From Bagarius yarrelli (lineage: Eukaryota; Chordata; Actinopteri; Siluriformes; Sisoridae): DNA of 64,000 nt. Below are positions 12,921-24,704 of the stretch, piece by piece. Below the pieces are notes generated by a model, which saw only the letters and a list, made by a program, of their open reading frames with translations, ran no database searches and had not been told where the DNA came from. A program made the translations under genes and the position numbers. Numbering within the stretch: the first letter of the stretch is position 1; every line of letters begins with the position of its first letter. The stretch is from assembly GCA_005784505.1 (NCBI GenBank), contig VCAZ01000001.1, forward strand, positions 8,038,097 through 8,102,096, given 5' to 3'.

Positions 12921-13099
12921 GTTCTCTCCCAGCCTCCCGTCTCACTTTCTTCTCCTGAGTAAAAGCAGAAGCTACATGATCCTATAGCAGTAGCAGCAGC
13001 ATATCCTCAGTGGTGAGCTCTATAAAGAACAGATCTTCTGTTAAAATGTAAAAGCGACAGTCATTTATATTTACAGCATTCTTTCACAGAGAGACATAT

Positions 13100-13108
13100 A
13101 AAATGTGT

Positions 13109-13157
<49 letters not shown>
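13100..13157. repeat. (GA)n microsatellite
   Basis: A nearly pure GAGA run upstream of the tmem243 start codon, probably in a 5' intron. Confidence 0.9.
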
Positions 13158-13162
<5 letters not shown>

Positions 13163-13722
13163 CTGGGACCAGAAAGGACCAGAGCCAGAATCAAACCCGG
13201 GTTGCTGGCGCACAACTGCGCATTAAAAGGCACTGTGTCTTTAGCGAGCTAGCGGGTTATGATGTTAGTGATCTCCTGGTGTTATTTAATGCCTATTCAT
13301 AAGCTGTAACAGCCGAAAACAGTTCCGAAACTGTACTTTGTTGCTTGGTACTAGACAGAGTGTCGGCAATACTTTCAGACTTTTCAGCCTGTGGTCAATT
13401 TTTCGTCTGCAAATTACCTTTTTTGTTCAATTCTGTCACCAAAATAATCCCATATTACAGATGTGCTGTTTTCTGGTGTAATAATTGGCCGAATGATTTT
13501 TCTGACTCGATAGAAGACATAACACATAGCTAACATTCTAATTGACCGCAAGAAGCTGTGCACACTCAATTGGCTGGTATAACTGTCACTTAAAGAGAGC
13601 AGTCATGTATTTTCTCCGGGACTTATATCGCATTCACGCCGCAGCCTTTTGCAATTAGTTAATTGTAGCGTTTTAAATCGTGATTGCGTTTCGATTTTGA
13701 TTAATCGTTCAGCCCTAATGAA

Positions 13723-13848
13723 GATCCTTATCCACAGTGACTTATATTTATCTTAAAGGGCCATGCTCAGGGGCCCAGCAGTGGCAGCATGGTGGGAATT
13801 GAACCCACTATCTTCTAATCGATACCTTAACCACTGACCTACCTAACT
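13723..13848 (-). repeat. tRNA-derived SINE copy, minus orientation
   Basis: GAATTGAACCCACTATC and GATACCTTAACCACTG are the reverse complement of the tRNA-like B and A boxes. GCTCAGGGGCCCAGCAGTGG is the family's middle part. Confidence 0.7.
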
Positions 13849-14683
13849 TTCCATTTATTATATCTAACTACCTCTTTTAACTCCCAGTAAATGAAAAAAA
13901 AAACCTTCTAAAAAGTTTTAGTTAGTGAAAAACAAAAACTGAGCCTGAGGGAAAACTTCACAAAAGAGCAGGTCATGTGAGCAGCTGATCGGAATCAGTA
14001 AAAGTAAAGGGCGGATGAAACATTAACTGTTATGGTGTAAAACTAAGGCACTAAAGTAAGTAAAGCACATCAACTATAAAAAAGAACAACAAATAATGAT
14101 CTTTAACAGGAAAAGGTTTAATTGGCCCTGCGGAGAAATCAGCAGGAAATGTATCCAGTATGTTTAAAGTTTAGGTTAAAAAAGGCAATGACTCCAATAA
14201 AGAAGCACAACATGAAAGATCAGAAGAAGTTTCATTCACATCCTGTCACATCAATGCCCTCAATGCCAGTGCTGTGAGGTGTGGTTTGATCAGTTCCCTG
14301 AATAAAGCAGCTGTTTTTTTTTCATACTCAAATCATACTTTCTAACACTGTTATTTGATTGTTATTCCTGGATTTCCCTGGAGTTCTCATAACATTAATA
14401 CATTAATCTAACGTTGGCTTTAATCATTTTTCCAACCCGTATTCAGACAAAAACACACTCTGCGCTGTGATTGGTTGGGATTACGCGACCGTGAACCCCA
14501 TTCCAAATAGAAACCGAGCATGAAAAATCACCTACTAGCTAATCCAAGCGCAGGAGGCGGGACTTAACAAAAACGGGTAGGAAAAAAAAACAAGAAACTA
14601 CATAGCGTTAACGAGATAAACAATAAGCTAAACCGGAAGCACAAAAAACAACGATTTAAGCAAAGTGTTGAACGCGCACTTAC

Positions 14684-14760
14684 TCAGTCCGGAAAATCCT
14701 ATTTGAGGAAATTAAACAATTTTTTAAATATAAATTCAGAGCACCATAAACCCTAGTTAT
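14684..14760 (-). other. tmem243: Candidate noncoding first exon of tmem243
   Basis: On the minus strand a strong donor GTAAGT (14683-14678) follows CCGGACTGA, about 1.8 kb upstream of the tmem243 start codon, with no other gene on that strand to own it. The 5' limit is unknown and the link is inference. Confidence 0.3.
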
Positions 14761-14854
14761 TCCTCAGGGGTAAAGTGCAGCGTATTATTGCGTACGTATG
14801 CAAAAAAAAACAAAAACCCAAAACGGATATGACGCAGCCATAAAGAAACAGCCA

Positions 14855-14960
14855 CAGACAGTCAGACAGACAGACAGACAGACACACACTCAGTCAGATA
14901 GATAGCTAGATAGATAGATAGATAGAGTCATTAGTGTACAGATAGATAGATAGATAGAGT
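14855..14960. repeat. GACA/GATA tetranucleotide array with a short duplication
   Basis: A (CAGA)n run is followed by (GATA)n. A unit of about 33 bp containing GATAGAGTCATTAGTGTACA is then repeated directly (14923 and 14955). Confidence 0.9.
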
Positions 14961-15390
14961 CATTAGTGTACAACAAAAAAAGTTTAAACCCACTAACCAT
15001 CTTTATTTGAGCCAGTAATAAGAGCTGAATTAACTACAGGTTAAATTAATTCTGTTGGCATGGCCATCACATATATTATCTTTAGATCCTTATTAATAAA
15101 GAGTATAACAATAGAGACGAGTCGTGAAAAATACTGCTTTAATTATCAGATTTTTAAACATCAGTTGATTCAGTATACTACTCCTACTAATAATTAATGA
15201 TAAAGCAGCAGTTATTATCTGCTTTGTTATGTATAAAAATCGATGTTCTCTTTTCACAGATGTCGATATATATATCAAGCTACACAACATTACAGATTCA
15301 TTACATCATGTTATTGTCTTCAATAAAAAAAATCACGAAGGGAAAGAAACTGAGATCCAGAAGAAGTGCATGAGCAGGTCAATACATGGC

Positions 15391-16142
15391 TCAGTACACA
15401 TACACCTTGACTTTGTGCACATCCCTGTCTTCACACTCCCGCTTTCTATTGTAGTAATAAAATGTGTTGTCTCGTCGCTGAAGCTTCTTCACGAACCCTG
15501 TCTCTGGCCAGCGGTCGATCTGAAACAAGACACAAGTTATAAAAAGGAAGAACTAATAAATATAGATTTTGATAGGTTTCCTCTGGGGTCACTGGTTTTC
15601 TTACAGTGGATTGTGTTTATTAAAATGAGTCTTATTCAGAGTGTAGTACTGCCTCACACCTGTTGTTCTCAGGACAGACTCGAGATCCACTATGACCCTG
15701 ATAACGATGAGGCTTATATTTACAGTTACAGAAAAATTGCTTTAAAGGCTCCATCAATGAGAACATAATACTGATTTCATAGACAGACAGACAGACAGAC
15801 AGACAGATAGATTTACGTTTACGGCATTTGGCATACTCTCTTATTTAGAGCAACTTACATTTATCTCCTTTTTACAACTGAGCAATTGGGGATTAGGTTT
15901 GTGAACACATGAACACATAAGGGATAAATATATGGATTGTTGGAAATGTGTGTGTGTGTGTGTGTGTGTGTGATTCTGAAGTCTAACATTACCTCAGCTT
16001 GTTTAATTTGTTTGTACTCCAGCTCATCTCTGTATCCTGCCTGTTGAAACCTGTAGAGATTCTCCACTTCATCAGTCCACTGTCTCGCTCGACTCATGGA
16101 TCTGGGTTGGCTATTGTAATGCAGAACACTTGCACAGGACAT
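15391..16142 (-). CDS. meig1: Meiosis/spermiogenesis expressed protein 1 (Meig1)
   Basis: Small protein needed in mouse for late spermatid development, where it partners PACRG in the manchette. Two coding exons on the minus strand: 16142-15993 and 15519-15391, joined in phase 0, for 92 aa (human 88). The motifs ENLYRFQQAGYRDE, DRWPETGFVKKLQRRDN, TFYYYN and the C-terminal HKVKVYVY are near-identical to mammalian MEIG1. The start at 16142 is preferred over the in-frame ATG at 16097 because PRS before the second Met aligns with PKS in human. It faces away from dclre1c; the human pair has the same head-to-head order. The 5' end lies somewhere between 16143 and about 16500, where ACCGGAAGTT (16441-16450) could be a promoter ETS site. 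Confidence 0.95.
15778..15810. repeat. (CAGA)n microsatellite
   Basis: Tandem GACA units in the meig1 intron, followed by a SINE 3' fragment and then a (TG)n run at 15947-15972. Confidence 0.85.
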
Positions 16143-17793
16143 CCCTTTTATTCTATTTTTGGATCTTGTTTTGCAGCTTATTAAAACTGAAAAAAAAATA
16201 CATATTACGTCATATATTTATTTAGGTTTTTACTTCTTGCAAATAAATTTCGACATTTTTAGCAAACCAGCTGACAGATTTTGAGTCTGGGTATCTAACT
16301 ACATTAATAATTTGAAATTCAAAACTAATTTGTTTTATGCTAATACTGAATAGTAATAATAATAAATCTTGCAACGGTATATTTACCAGTCTTCAAAATG
16401 AAGGACTTGATATTATTTGGTTTCCCAGCAACAGTGCTGTCACCGGAAGTTGGGTCTGGTTTGTTTGGTTGGCCAACCATAACTGTTCGCGGAGTTACAA
16501 GTATTTTTGAATTTAAACATTAAACAGGTCGATGCTGGATTATTTTTTTTTTTTACACTGAACATTTTTAATTTGCGTTTTATTTTTACATTTTAATAAA
16601 TGTATTTTTTTTTGCATTAGGTTTATTAGTTTTGCATTATTAAATCAACGGTGTCAGATATCTTTTTAATCACTAGATGTCGCTGTACGTTCTTGTTCTT
16701 TAATGTTGCCAAATCCGTCAAATTTCACACATGAATCCTCCATTAAGGTGGCAGATTGTTACAGTTTTTTTTACTTTAATTAATACGACATTAATAATCA
16801 TGACAAAAACAGTTCCTGTCTGCTATACAAAGTGGCCTCTTCTTTTTTATATTGATGTTAATATTTAAAATTATTCCTATATATTATTTTAATAACTTTG
16901 CACTAACAACACAGGCTTTTATCAGGGCTATATGATTCGCATCAGTTTTGTTTATTGCTTTTATATTACAGCTTTTTCAATGACTACAAATAAACAACTT
17001 TTTTTTCTATTAAATGTTGTAGAATTGGGGCAGCACGGTGGGTTTATTCCGGGTGCTCCGGTTTCCTCCCACAGTCCAAAAACATGTATATTCGGTTGAT
17101 TGGTGATTCAAAATTGCCCATAGAAGTGAGTGCGAGTGTATGTGTAACCCTGTGGTGGACTGGCGAGCTGTCCAGGCTGCCAGGTATAGAAAAATAAATA
17201 AATGAATGTTGAGGAATGTCTATCTCACAATTCACTTTCTGTTATCAATTATATTATGGCCTTTATAAACAATTGCTCCCCTTTTTAAGCTTTTCTTTGA
17301 CTTTCTATTCGACATTGTGAACCTACTGACAAAAGACACCGGCACCCAAGACTGCTTCCATAGATGTTAAATGTTGACTATATTTATTTAAAAAATATAA
17401 CAGAACAAATGCATGAACACAAACGTGTTTTGAATTGCAGGTAAAACAAAACACACTATATGATGTATTATTATTATGAATCATAATCGTTTTACAGTTA
17501 TATGTTAAGTAGAATTATAAAGCTTTTGAAATTTAAATCTGTTAATGTTAGTCAGGATTGTGGGGTTTGGTAATAGGGTGATTTTTCTAACGCAGACCTG
17601 GCAACCTTTCCTGATTTCCTGCTTCGGTGTGTGCTGGTGTTAAGAGTTTGTTTAGATAAGAGTGGATGTGAGAAAGGGATGTTTTTGGTAACTCAGGTTC
17701 TTCTTTCTCATTTTATAAGAATATATGAAGCAAAAAACAAAGGGTTTTTTTTTTTCCGGTTAGCAACGCTAGCATCGCTGTGAGAAAGTCAGA
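16143..17793. promoter_or_regulatory. Divergent meig1/dclre1c intergenic region
   Basis: The 1.65 kb between the two start codons is AT-rich. It holds an ETS-type ACCGGAAGTT at 16441-16450 and a repeat with CTCCCACAGTCCAAAAACAT at 17030-17180. Just before the dclre1c start is CCGGTTAGCAACGCTAGCA (17756-17774), which resembles an RFX/X-box-type GTTRCC half site only loosely. No coding sequence was recognised. Confidence 0.45.
17030..17185 (+). repeat. Interspersed repeat fragment (CCACAGTCCAAAAACATG family)
   Basis: GGGTGCTCCGGTTTCCTCCC, then ATTGCCCATAGAAGTGAGTG and CCTGTGGTGGACTGGCGA. The same words in the same order occur at 52240-52560 and 62490-62650, so this is a dispersed family. Its class cannot be set from the sequence alone. 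Confidence 0.65.
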
Positions 17794-20700
17794 ATGAGTT
17801 CCTTCCCTGGACGGATGAAGGAATATCCGACCGTCTCTATTGACAGATTCGACAGAGAAAATTTACACGCCAGAGCTTATTTTCTGTCTCACTGTCACAA
17901 AGGTGATGTTTTATTAAAATTTTAGTATTAATTCTTTATATTTACTGGTGTTTATATTTGGTTTGTTAATATGAAAGTGAAACATGGCGTTGTTTTTACA
18001 GATCATATGAAAGGACTGAAAGGACCTTTACTGAAAAGAAAATTAAAGCTTAGGTAAGAAACTTCTAGAATGCACATATACCAGCTTTAATATTTATAAT
18101 ACTTTATAAAAGAATGGTGTAAATAGTGATATAACTAGTAAGTGCCAGCGTATGTTTTTTTGGCTTGTACAGTGCCTTGAAAAAGTATTTATACCCCTTA
18201 AAGCTTTACACATTTTGTCAACTTACAATCACAAACTTAAATGTGTTTTATTGAGATTTTATGTCACAGACCAACACAAAGTAGCACATAATTGTGAAGT
18301 GAAACAAAAGTAATATACGTTTTTTTAAAAGTTTAAGCAAATAATAATCTGAAAGTGCGGTGTGCATTTGTATTCAGCCCCCCCTGTACTCTGATACCCC
18401 TAAATCAGCAATCAACAGAGTCCACCTGTGTGTAATTTAGTCTCAGTATGAATGCACCTGTTCTGTGAAGGCCTCGGTGGTTTCTTAGAGAACACTAGTA
18501 AACAAACAGCATCATGAAGACCAAGGAACTCACCAGACAGGTCAGGGATAAAGTTGTGGAGAAGTTTAAAGCAGGGTTAGATTATAAGAAAATCCCCAAG
18601 CTTTAAACATCTCAAGTAGCACTGTTCAATCCGTCATCCAAAAATGGGAAAAGGATGCCACAATTGCAAATCTACCAAGACATGGCCGTCCATCTAAACT
18701 GACAGACAGAGCAAGGAGAGCACTGGTCAGTGAAGCAGCCAAGAGGCCCATGGTCACTCTGGAGCAGCTGCAGAAATCCACAGCTCAGGTGGGAGAAACT
18801 GTCCACAGGACAACTATAAGTTCAAGTTCTTTAATAAAGGAGCTTTATTGTCATTTCATATAAGTGGTGTACTCCAATCTGGCCTCTATGGAGGAGTGGC
18901 AAGAAGACAGCCATTGTTGAAAGAAAGACATTAGAAGTCCCGTTTGCAGTTTGCCACAAGCCATGTAAAGCTGGTAGAGACATACCCCAAAAGTCTTGCA
19001 GCTGTAACTGCAGCGAAAGGTGGCTCCACAAAGTATTGACGCAGGGGGGCTGAATACAAATGCACACCACACAGATTATTATTTGCTTAAAATTGCATAT
19101 ATTATTTTCGTTTCACTTTTTATATAAAAACTCAATAAAATACATTTAAGTTTGTGGTTGTAAGGTGACAAAATGTGAAGTTCAAGGGGCATAAATACTT
19201 TTTCAAGGCACTGTATGTTATTGTTTCAGTGTGTGTGTGTGTGTGTGTGTGTGTTGTGTGTGTGTGTGTGTGTGCCTGTTAAGTTAAATGTATAGATAGA
19301 TGGACAGAAAGACATTTACAGCATTTGATAGACGTCCTTATTCAAAGCGACTTACATTTATACAACTGAGCAATTGGGGATTCAGGGCTTTGCTCAGGTG
19401 CCCAACAGCGGGAACTTGGTGGTGCTGGGAATCAAACTCACAATCAGTTAGCAGTCCAACACATTAACCAATTAGCTACCACTTCCCGACAGACAGACAG
19501 ACAGACAGGCCAAAAGGTCAACACTGTTTTTTTTTTTATCCAGTTTAACATAAACACAAAAATGTTGGGGTAAAAACCCCAAATCTTACTGTGTTATGTT
19601 GTACTATGTTAATTAAGAAAAAAGCTTAAATATAAAGTAGCAACTAGTGGAACAAGACATGTTGGCGGTGGATGCTTCATGTTCAGGCTGTTGTCTTTGA
19701 GTTCTACGTCTTATTTGGCGACCATTTGTTAACTCTAAGAGATGCAAGTGATAACAGGAACTTTTTCTATGCAGGTCTCCCATCAGTCTGCTGCTTTGCT
19801 TTAGGCCACATCGCAACACATAGTTATAGTAGGCTATATTTCCCTGCACCCTAATTGATGTCTTACTTAACGACTTTTCTTTGGTGTCGTTGTTGTTGTA
19901 GCTTAACTGTAAAGTTGTACTGCTCATTTGTCACAAAGGAGCTCCTACTCAGCAACCCAAAATATGACTTGTGGAAAAACCGCATTGTAAGTTACAGAAA
20001 AATACTCCCATTATTCGGAAATAAATATTTTAGTATAATAGATATACTTACTTACAGAGATGTTGTTCTTCCAGGTTGCTCTTGAATTGGACACTCCGAC
20101 ACAGATATCACTGACTGACGAAGGTACTGGAGAGGTGAGTGCTAAATTTTATTTGTCTTCTTAGCTTCTGATTCATAATTGATCCTAATTTATATCTCAA
20201 AGAATGAAATAATTTTTAGTATTTGTTGTTTTATGAGGGCCCAAATGCCTTGATGCCTGTTTCCAGATGGCATGAGAATGAAAAGTGTGTCAGGAGTGTG
20301 TGACGTCATCCAGCATAGGGGGTAAAGGTCTTCCATTTATCTTAATTGAAAATCTGTCTTATTCCCAGGTAGAAGACGTTGTTGTGACATTGTTGCCGGC
20401 TGGACATTGCCCTGGATCTGTAATGTAAGAGTCAAACCAAACTGGTGCAGTACACAGTGAAGTAAAACCATGTTCCTCCAGAACGATGGTGCAGCGCATT
20501 ACATTATTTCTTTGCTGGAACTAAAAGATTCAAACCCTGTTCCAACATGACAATACACCTGTGCCCAAAACTCCTGATCTCCATGAAGACATGCTGTGTT
20601 CTGATTCTGGTTCTGGTGGAAGAACTCTTGTGTCCTGTTCGGAGTCCTGAATCTGACTCAAGCCTTAATACTAAACAACTTTTAGGATAAACTGTAACAC

Positions 20701-20871
20701 AGACTGAACCCTAAACCTCTTTATCTGACGTTACTCTCAGAGCTTACTAGTATTTTTGTAGCTGAATGAACACAATGTGTGGAGGTTTTTACAGAAGGAC
20801 GAGTCACAATAAATCTGGAATAGGATGTTCGACAAACACATAAGTGGCAGGTGTCCCAATAGAAAGAGGAA

Positions 20872-20907
<36 letters not shown>

Positions 20908-23900
20908 TTGAAAAAGAACAAGCTGCTTTAACTGATAAAAGTAATGAGAGATTATTGTTAGTCTCAGTCGTTTTACATCATTGTACCAATAATGTGACTT
21001 TTTTTTAAGTAATATAGTGTTTCTAATGTTACCAAATTTTCATAGGTATAAAAAAAATGCTGGTTTTAAACACGTACTTTAGGGTCATGTTTTAAAGCAT
21101 CACACCAACTTGTTATCAAATTATATTTTTTAGGCTTTTTTGCCTTTTTGTTAGGACAGGACAGAGATGCAATGTGGAAAAGGGACCGGAAAGGACCCGA
21201 GCCAGAACCTGGGTCGCAATGGCGCATATAACTGCGACAAGTCAGCTTATATAATGCTTCAGAACGTCACCCTAGAGTGTTTAATCACCACACCAATGAT
21301 TGTCGATTGAAAGACTAGAAAGACCTGGGTTCAAGCCCAACCACCGCCAGTCTGCCACTGTTGAGTCCCTAAGCCCTTAACCCTTTCTACTCCAGGGGCG
21401 CTGCATCATAGCTGACCCTGCGCTCTGACCCCAACTTTCTAAGCTGGGATATGCGAAGAAACAGATTTCGCTGTGCTGTACAGTCTATGTGACAAATAAA
21501 GATATTTACAGTTTTACTAATTAATCAGGATGGCAGACGCACTCATCAGGAAAGTCTTAAATGCTTTTTTTTCTTATACTTCCCTCCATCAGTTTGAACA
21601 CTGATGTAGGTGGATACCCTATCATGCAATAGTTTCAATAAGTGTATGTTTGTTCTCCTGCAGGTTTCTCTTTGAGGGGGTTCGGGGCACCGTGCTGTAC
21701 ACCGGAGATTTCCGCCTGGCTGCTGGAGACGCAGCGAGGATGGAGCACCTGCACTCTGGCAACAGGTGTGTAGATAAGCAGATAGTTGTGAATATGTGAC
21801 CTATTTCCACATCCTCCTCATGCTCCATGTTGCTCAGGCATAGACAGTGTTTTTTTTTCTAGCACAAATGTATGAGGCCTGCATGAATTTCATGCCAAAA
21901 GTGTCAAATAAACTGCAGTTCAAGGGCTTTTAGACCTTTTTAAGCTTTCTTCTTACTGCAATTAACAGCGATTACATTTCAGTCTAGTCTCAGCCTCAGA
22001 CGCTGCTTACAAACTGTCACCTGAACATCTAGTGATGGTCTGTTGGAATGCATAAATAAAGGCTGTTATTAATGAGCACTTCTGAATTGATGTGATGTTC
22101 ACGGTTTGTTTATAAAGTCACCTTTTCCGAATATTACGTTACTAACAGTCTTAAGTATGTGATTTTTATTGTACTTAAATATGAATGTATTGAAAGTAAT
22201 TGCAAAATAAAAAGCTACAAATATCCAAAAATGTTATTCTATACACGGTTTCAGTAAGATTGTGCTCAAATTAATTTTCTTCCATTTTTTTGTCTTTTAA
22301 TTAGTGGCAACCAGTTACGTTGCCCCCCCACTATTTCTGCGTCCATTATGAAATGTGCCCTAGCATAGAATGGAACTCGATTAAATTAAATTAACCTTGT
22401 TTGTTTGAGCACGTGCTTACTCATTTTCTATTTTCATCAAGTTAAATCAATGATACCACCAATCAAACACCAGACCTTTTTCCTTTGCAAAGTACATTCA
22501 CCTAAAATACTTATAATAATGTTAAAAGTATTACAATGCCAAAGGCATGCTTTTATTATGTTTACTCATATCATATCTGTATTTGATAAAAGTTTGACTT
22601 TCAAACAAAAATTTCCTTTGTTATTAAGGTTGAAACATTATTTGTTCAACATAAAGTTCCATGGTGATGAGCAGGTGCTCAAGAAAATTTAAAGAAAAAA
22701 CAGAATGATTAATCTAGCTAATAAATAGCTAATCTAGCATTAGGAGGCCAAATGAATACATTTAAAATAATCATAAAATTGTCACACCAGCCACTGTTAT
22801 TTTCAGACCGACCCGCCACCCATTAATGAAAAGAACAACTATGTCATCCTCACAGAAAACAAGTTTGGGGACCCCCCTCACTAAATGGTTAACCAGGTGT
22901 GATGGCTTAATTATACTTGGTCAAATTCAATTTGGGTAAAATGTGTGCCAGACAAGTTGGTGTCATAAATGTTGTACACATGCCACTATTTGCCATTGAA
23001 TTCTGTTCATTCAGATGATGGAAATCATGTAAAGAATGCCACTGTATTTTTTTAAGCACTACAAGCAACATTACATATTACATTACATGTGTAAAGGTGT
23101 AAAAAATGCCCAGTGTTTTTCCCCTTTGTTTTGACTTTAATGTGATTTCCTCAGCTCTTTACTCTTTGTTCCAGAGTTAAAGACATTCAGAGTGTGTATC
23201 TGGACAGCACCTTCTACGACCGCAGGTTCTATCAGATCCCTAGCAGGGTGAGCACCTCAGAACATTTTAAAGTTGCCCTTAGATACATCTCTTTGGTGTC
23301 ATCTTTAATGTATTAGGGTTCAATATCAGTGTAATGAACTGTTGTACTTCATGTGTAATGTAATGTGATGTGCTGGTGTGACTGTAGGAGGCTTGTTTGA
23401 CCGGTATCAGCAAACTGGTTCAAGACTGGATTTGTCTTAGTCCATACCACATTGTTTGGTTAAACTGCAAAGCAGCATATGGTTATGAATACCTTTTTAC
23501 CAACCTGGGGCAGGAATTTAATTTACAGGTACTCATAATTAACTAATAATATGATATGTATTTGGTACGTGGGTGAACATTTGGTGTTGTATTTTTAAAT
23601 CATGACTCAATTCTTGGGGATTTTGGTGCAGGTCCATGTGAACAGCTTGAAAATGTACAGACAAATGCCAGAAATCCTGGATCACGTGACCACAAACAGA
23701 GCAACACAGATCCACGCCTGCAGGCACCCCAAGGCATGTTAGACTCCGGCGCTGTTTAATGTGCACCGCTCTGCAGCTGAACATTTATAAAAAATCATTA
23801 TTTTTCTGCTTGTTCCAGGATGATGAGTTGTTCAGGGCAAATAGACTGCCGTGCGGCTCGTTAGCGCAGGATGGTACACCACTGCACATAATCAGCATCA

Positions 23901-24607
23901 AACCTTCCACTATGTGGTTTGGAGAACGGACCAGGAAGACCAACATCATCGTCAAGTATAAAATATATCATCTTTTCTCTCTCTGTCTCTGTATACACAT
24001 ACATACAAACACATATACACACTGTATGACCAAAAGTTTGTAGACACCTGGTCATCATATACTTTTGTGTATTTTATTTTTACTCTTTTTTTTTTTTTTT
24101 TAGTACCCTTTTTTCACTATTAGTGATGTTGGGTGAGAAGGTTCTTACAGCCACACAACCAAAACACATGTTCTCATGGAGCTCAGGGTTTTTGTGCACA
24201 GGGACATTGTCATGCTGGAACAGTGTTTGAGTCTCCTAATTCCAATGAAATAACAGTCTAACACTGCACCATACAAAGACATTTGTACTAGTTTTATAAG
24301 TTCATAATCAGATCAAAATTAAACACTCCACTGTGACTTTTTCCAGGATGGGTGGAAGCTCCTATAGAGCGTGCTTCTCTTTTCATTCCTCATACTCGGA
24401 GGTGAGAGAAACTTTGCACTGTAATTAGATGTTATGTTTGTAACAATTCCAAACCAGTCATTGTGTTGTATATTGTGTTTTGTATATCAGATCAAGGATT
24501 TTCTCTCCTACATCAGACCCGTCAATATTTACCCTAATGTTGTTCCAATGGGCCGCACCATTAAGGAAGTCTCTGAGCTGTATGTCTCTATACATATAAA
24601 TAAACAC

Positions 24608-24704
<97 letters not shown>

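Noticed and set aside
14855..14960. CRISPR-like array
   Set aside because: The repeats are GACA/GATA tetranucleotides without unique spacers, in a vertebrate genome.
15229..15768. 179-codon plus-strand open frame
   Set aside because: It runs antisense across meig1 exon 2, has no recognisable domain, and its codons mirror the real exon.
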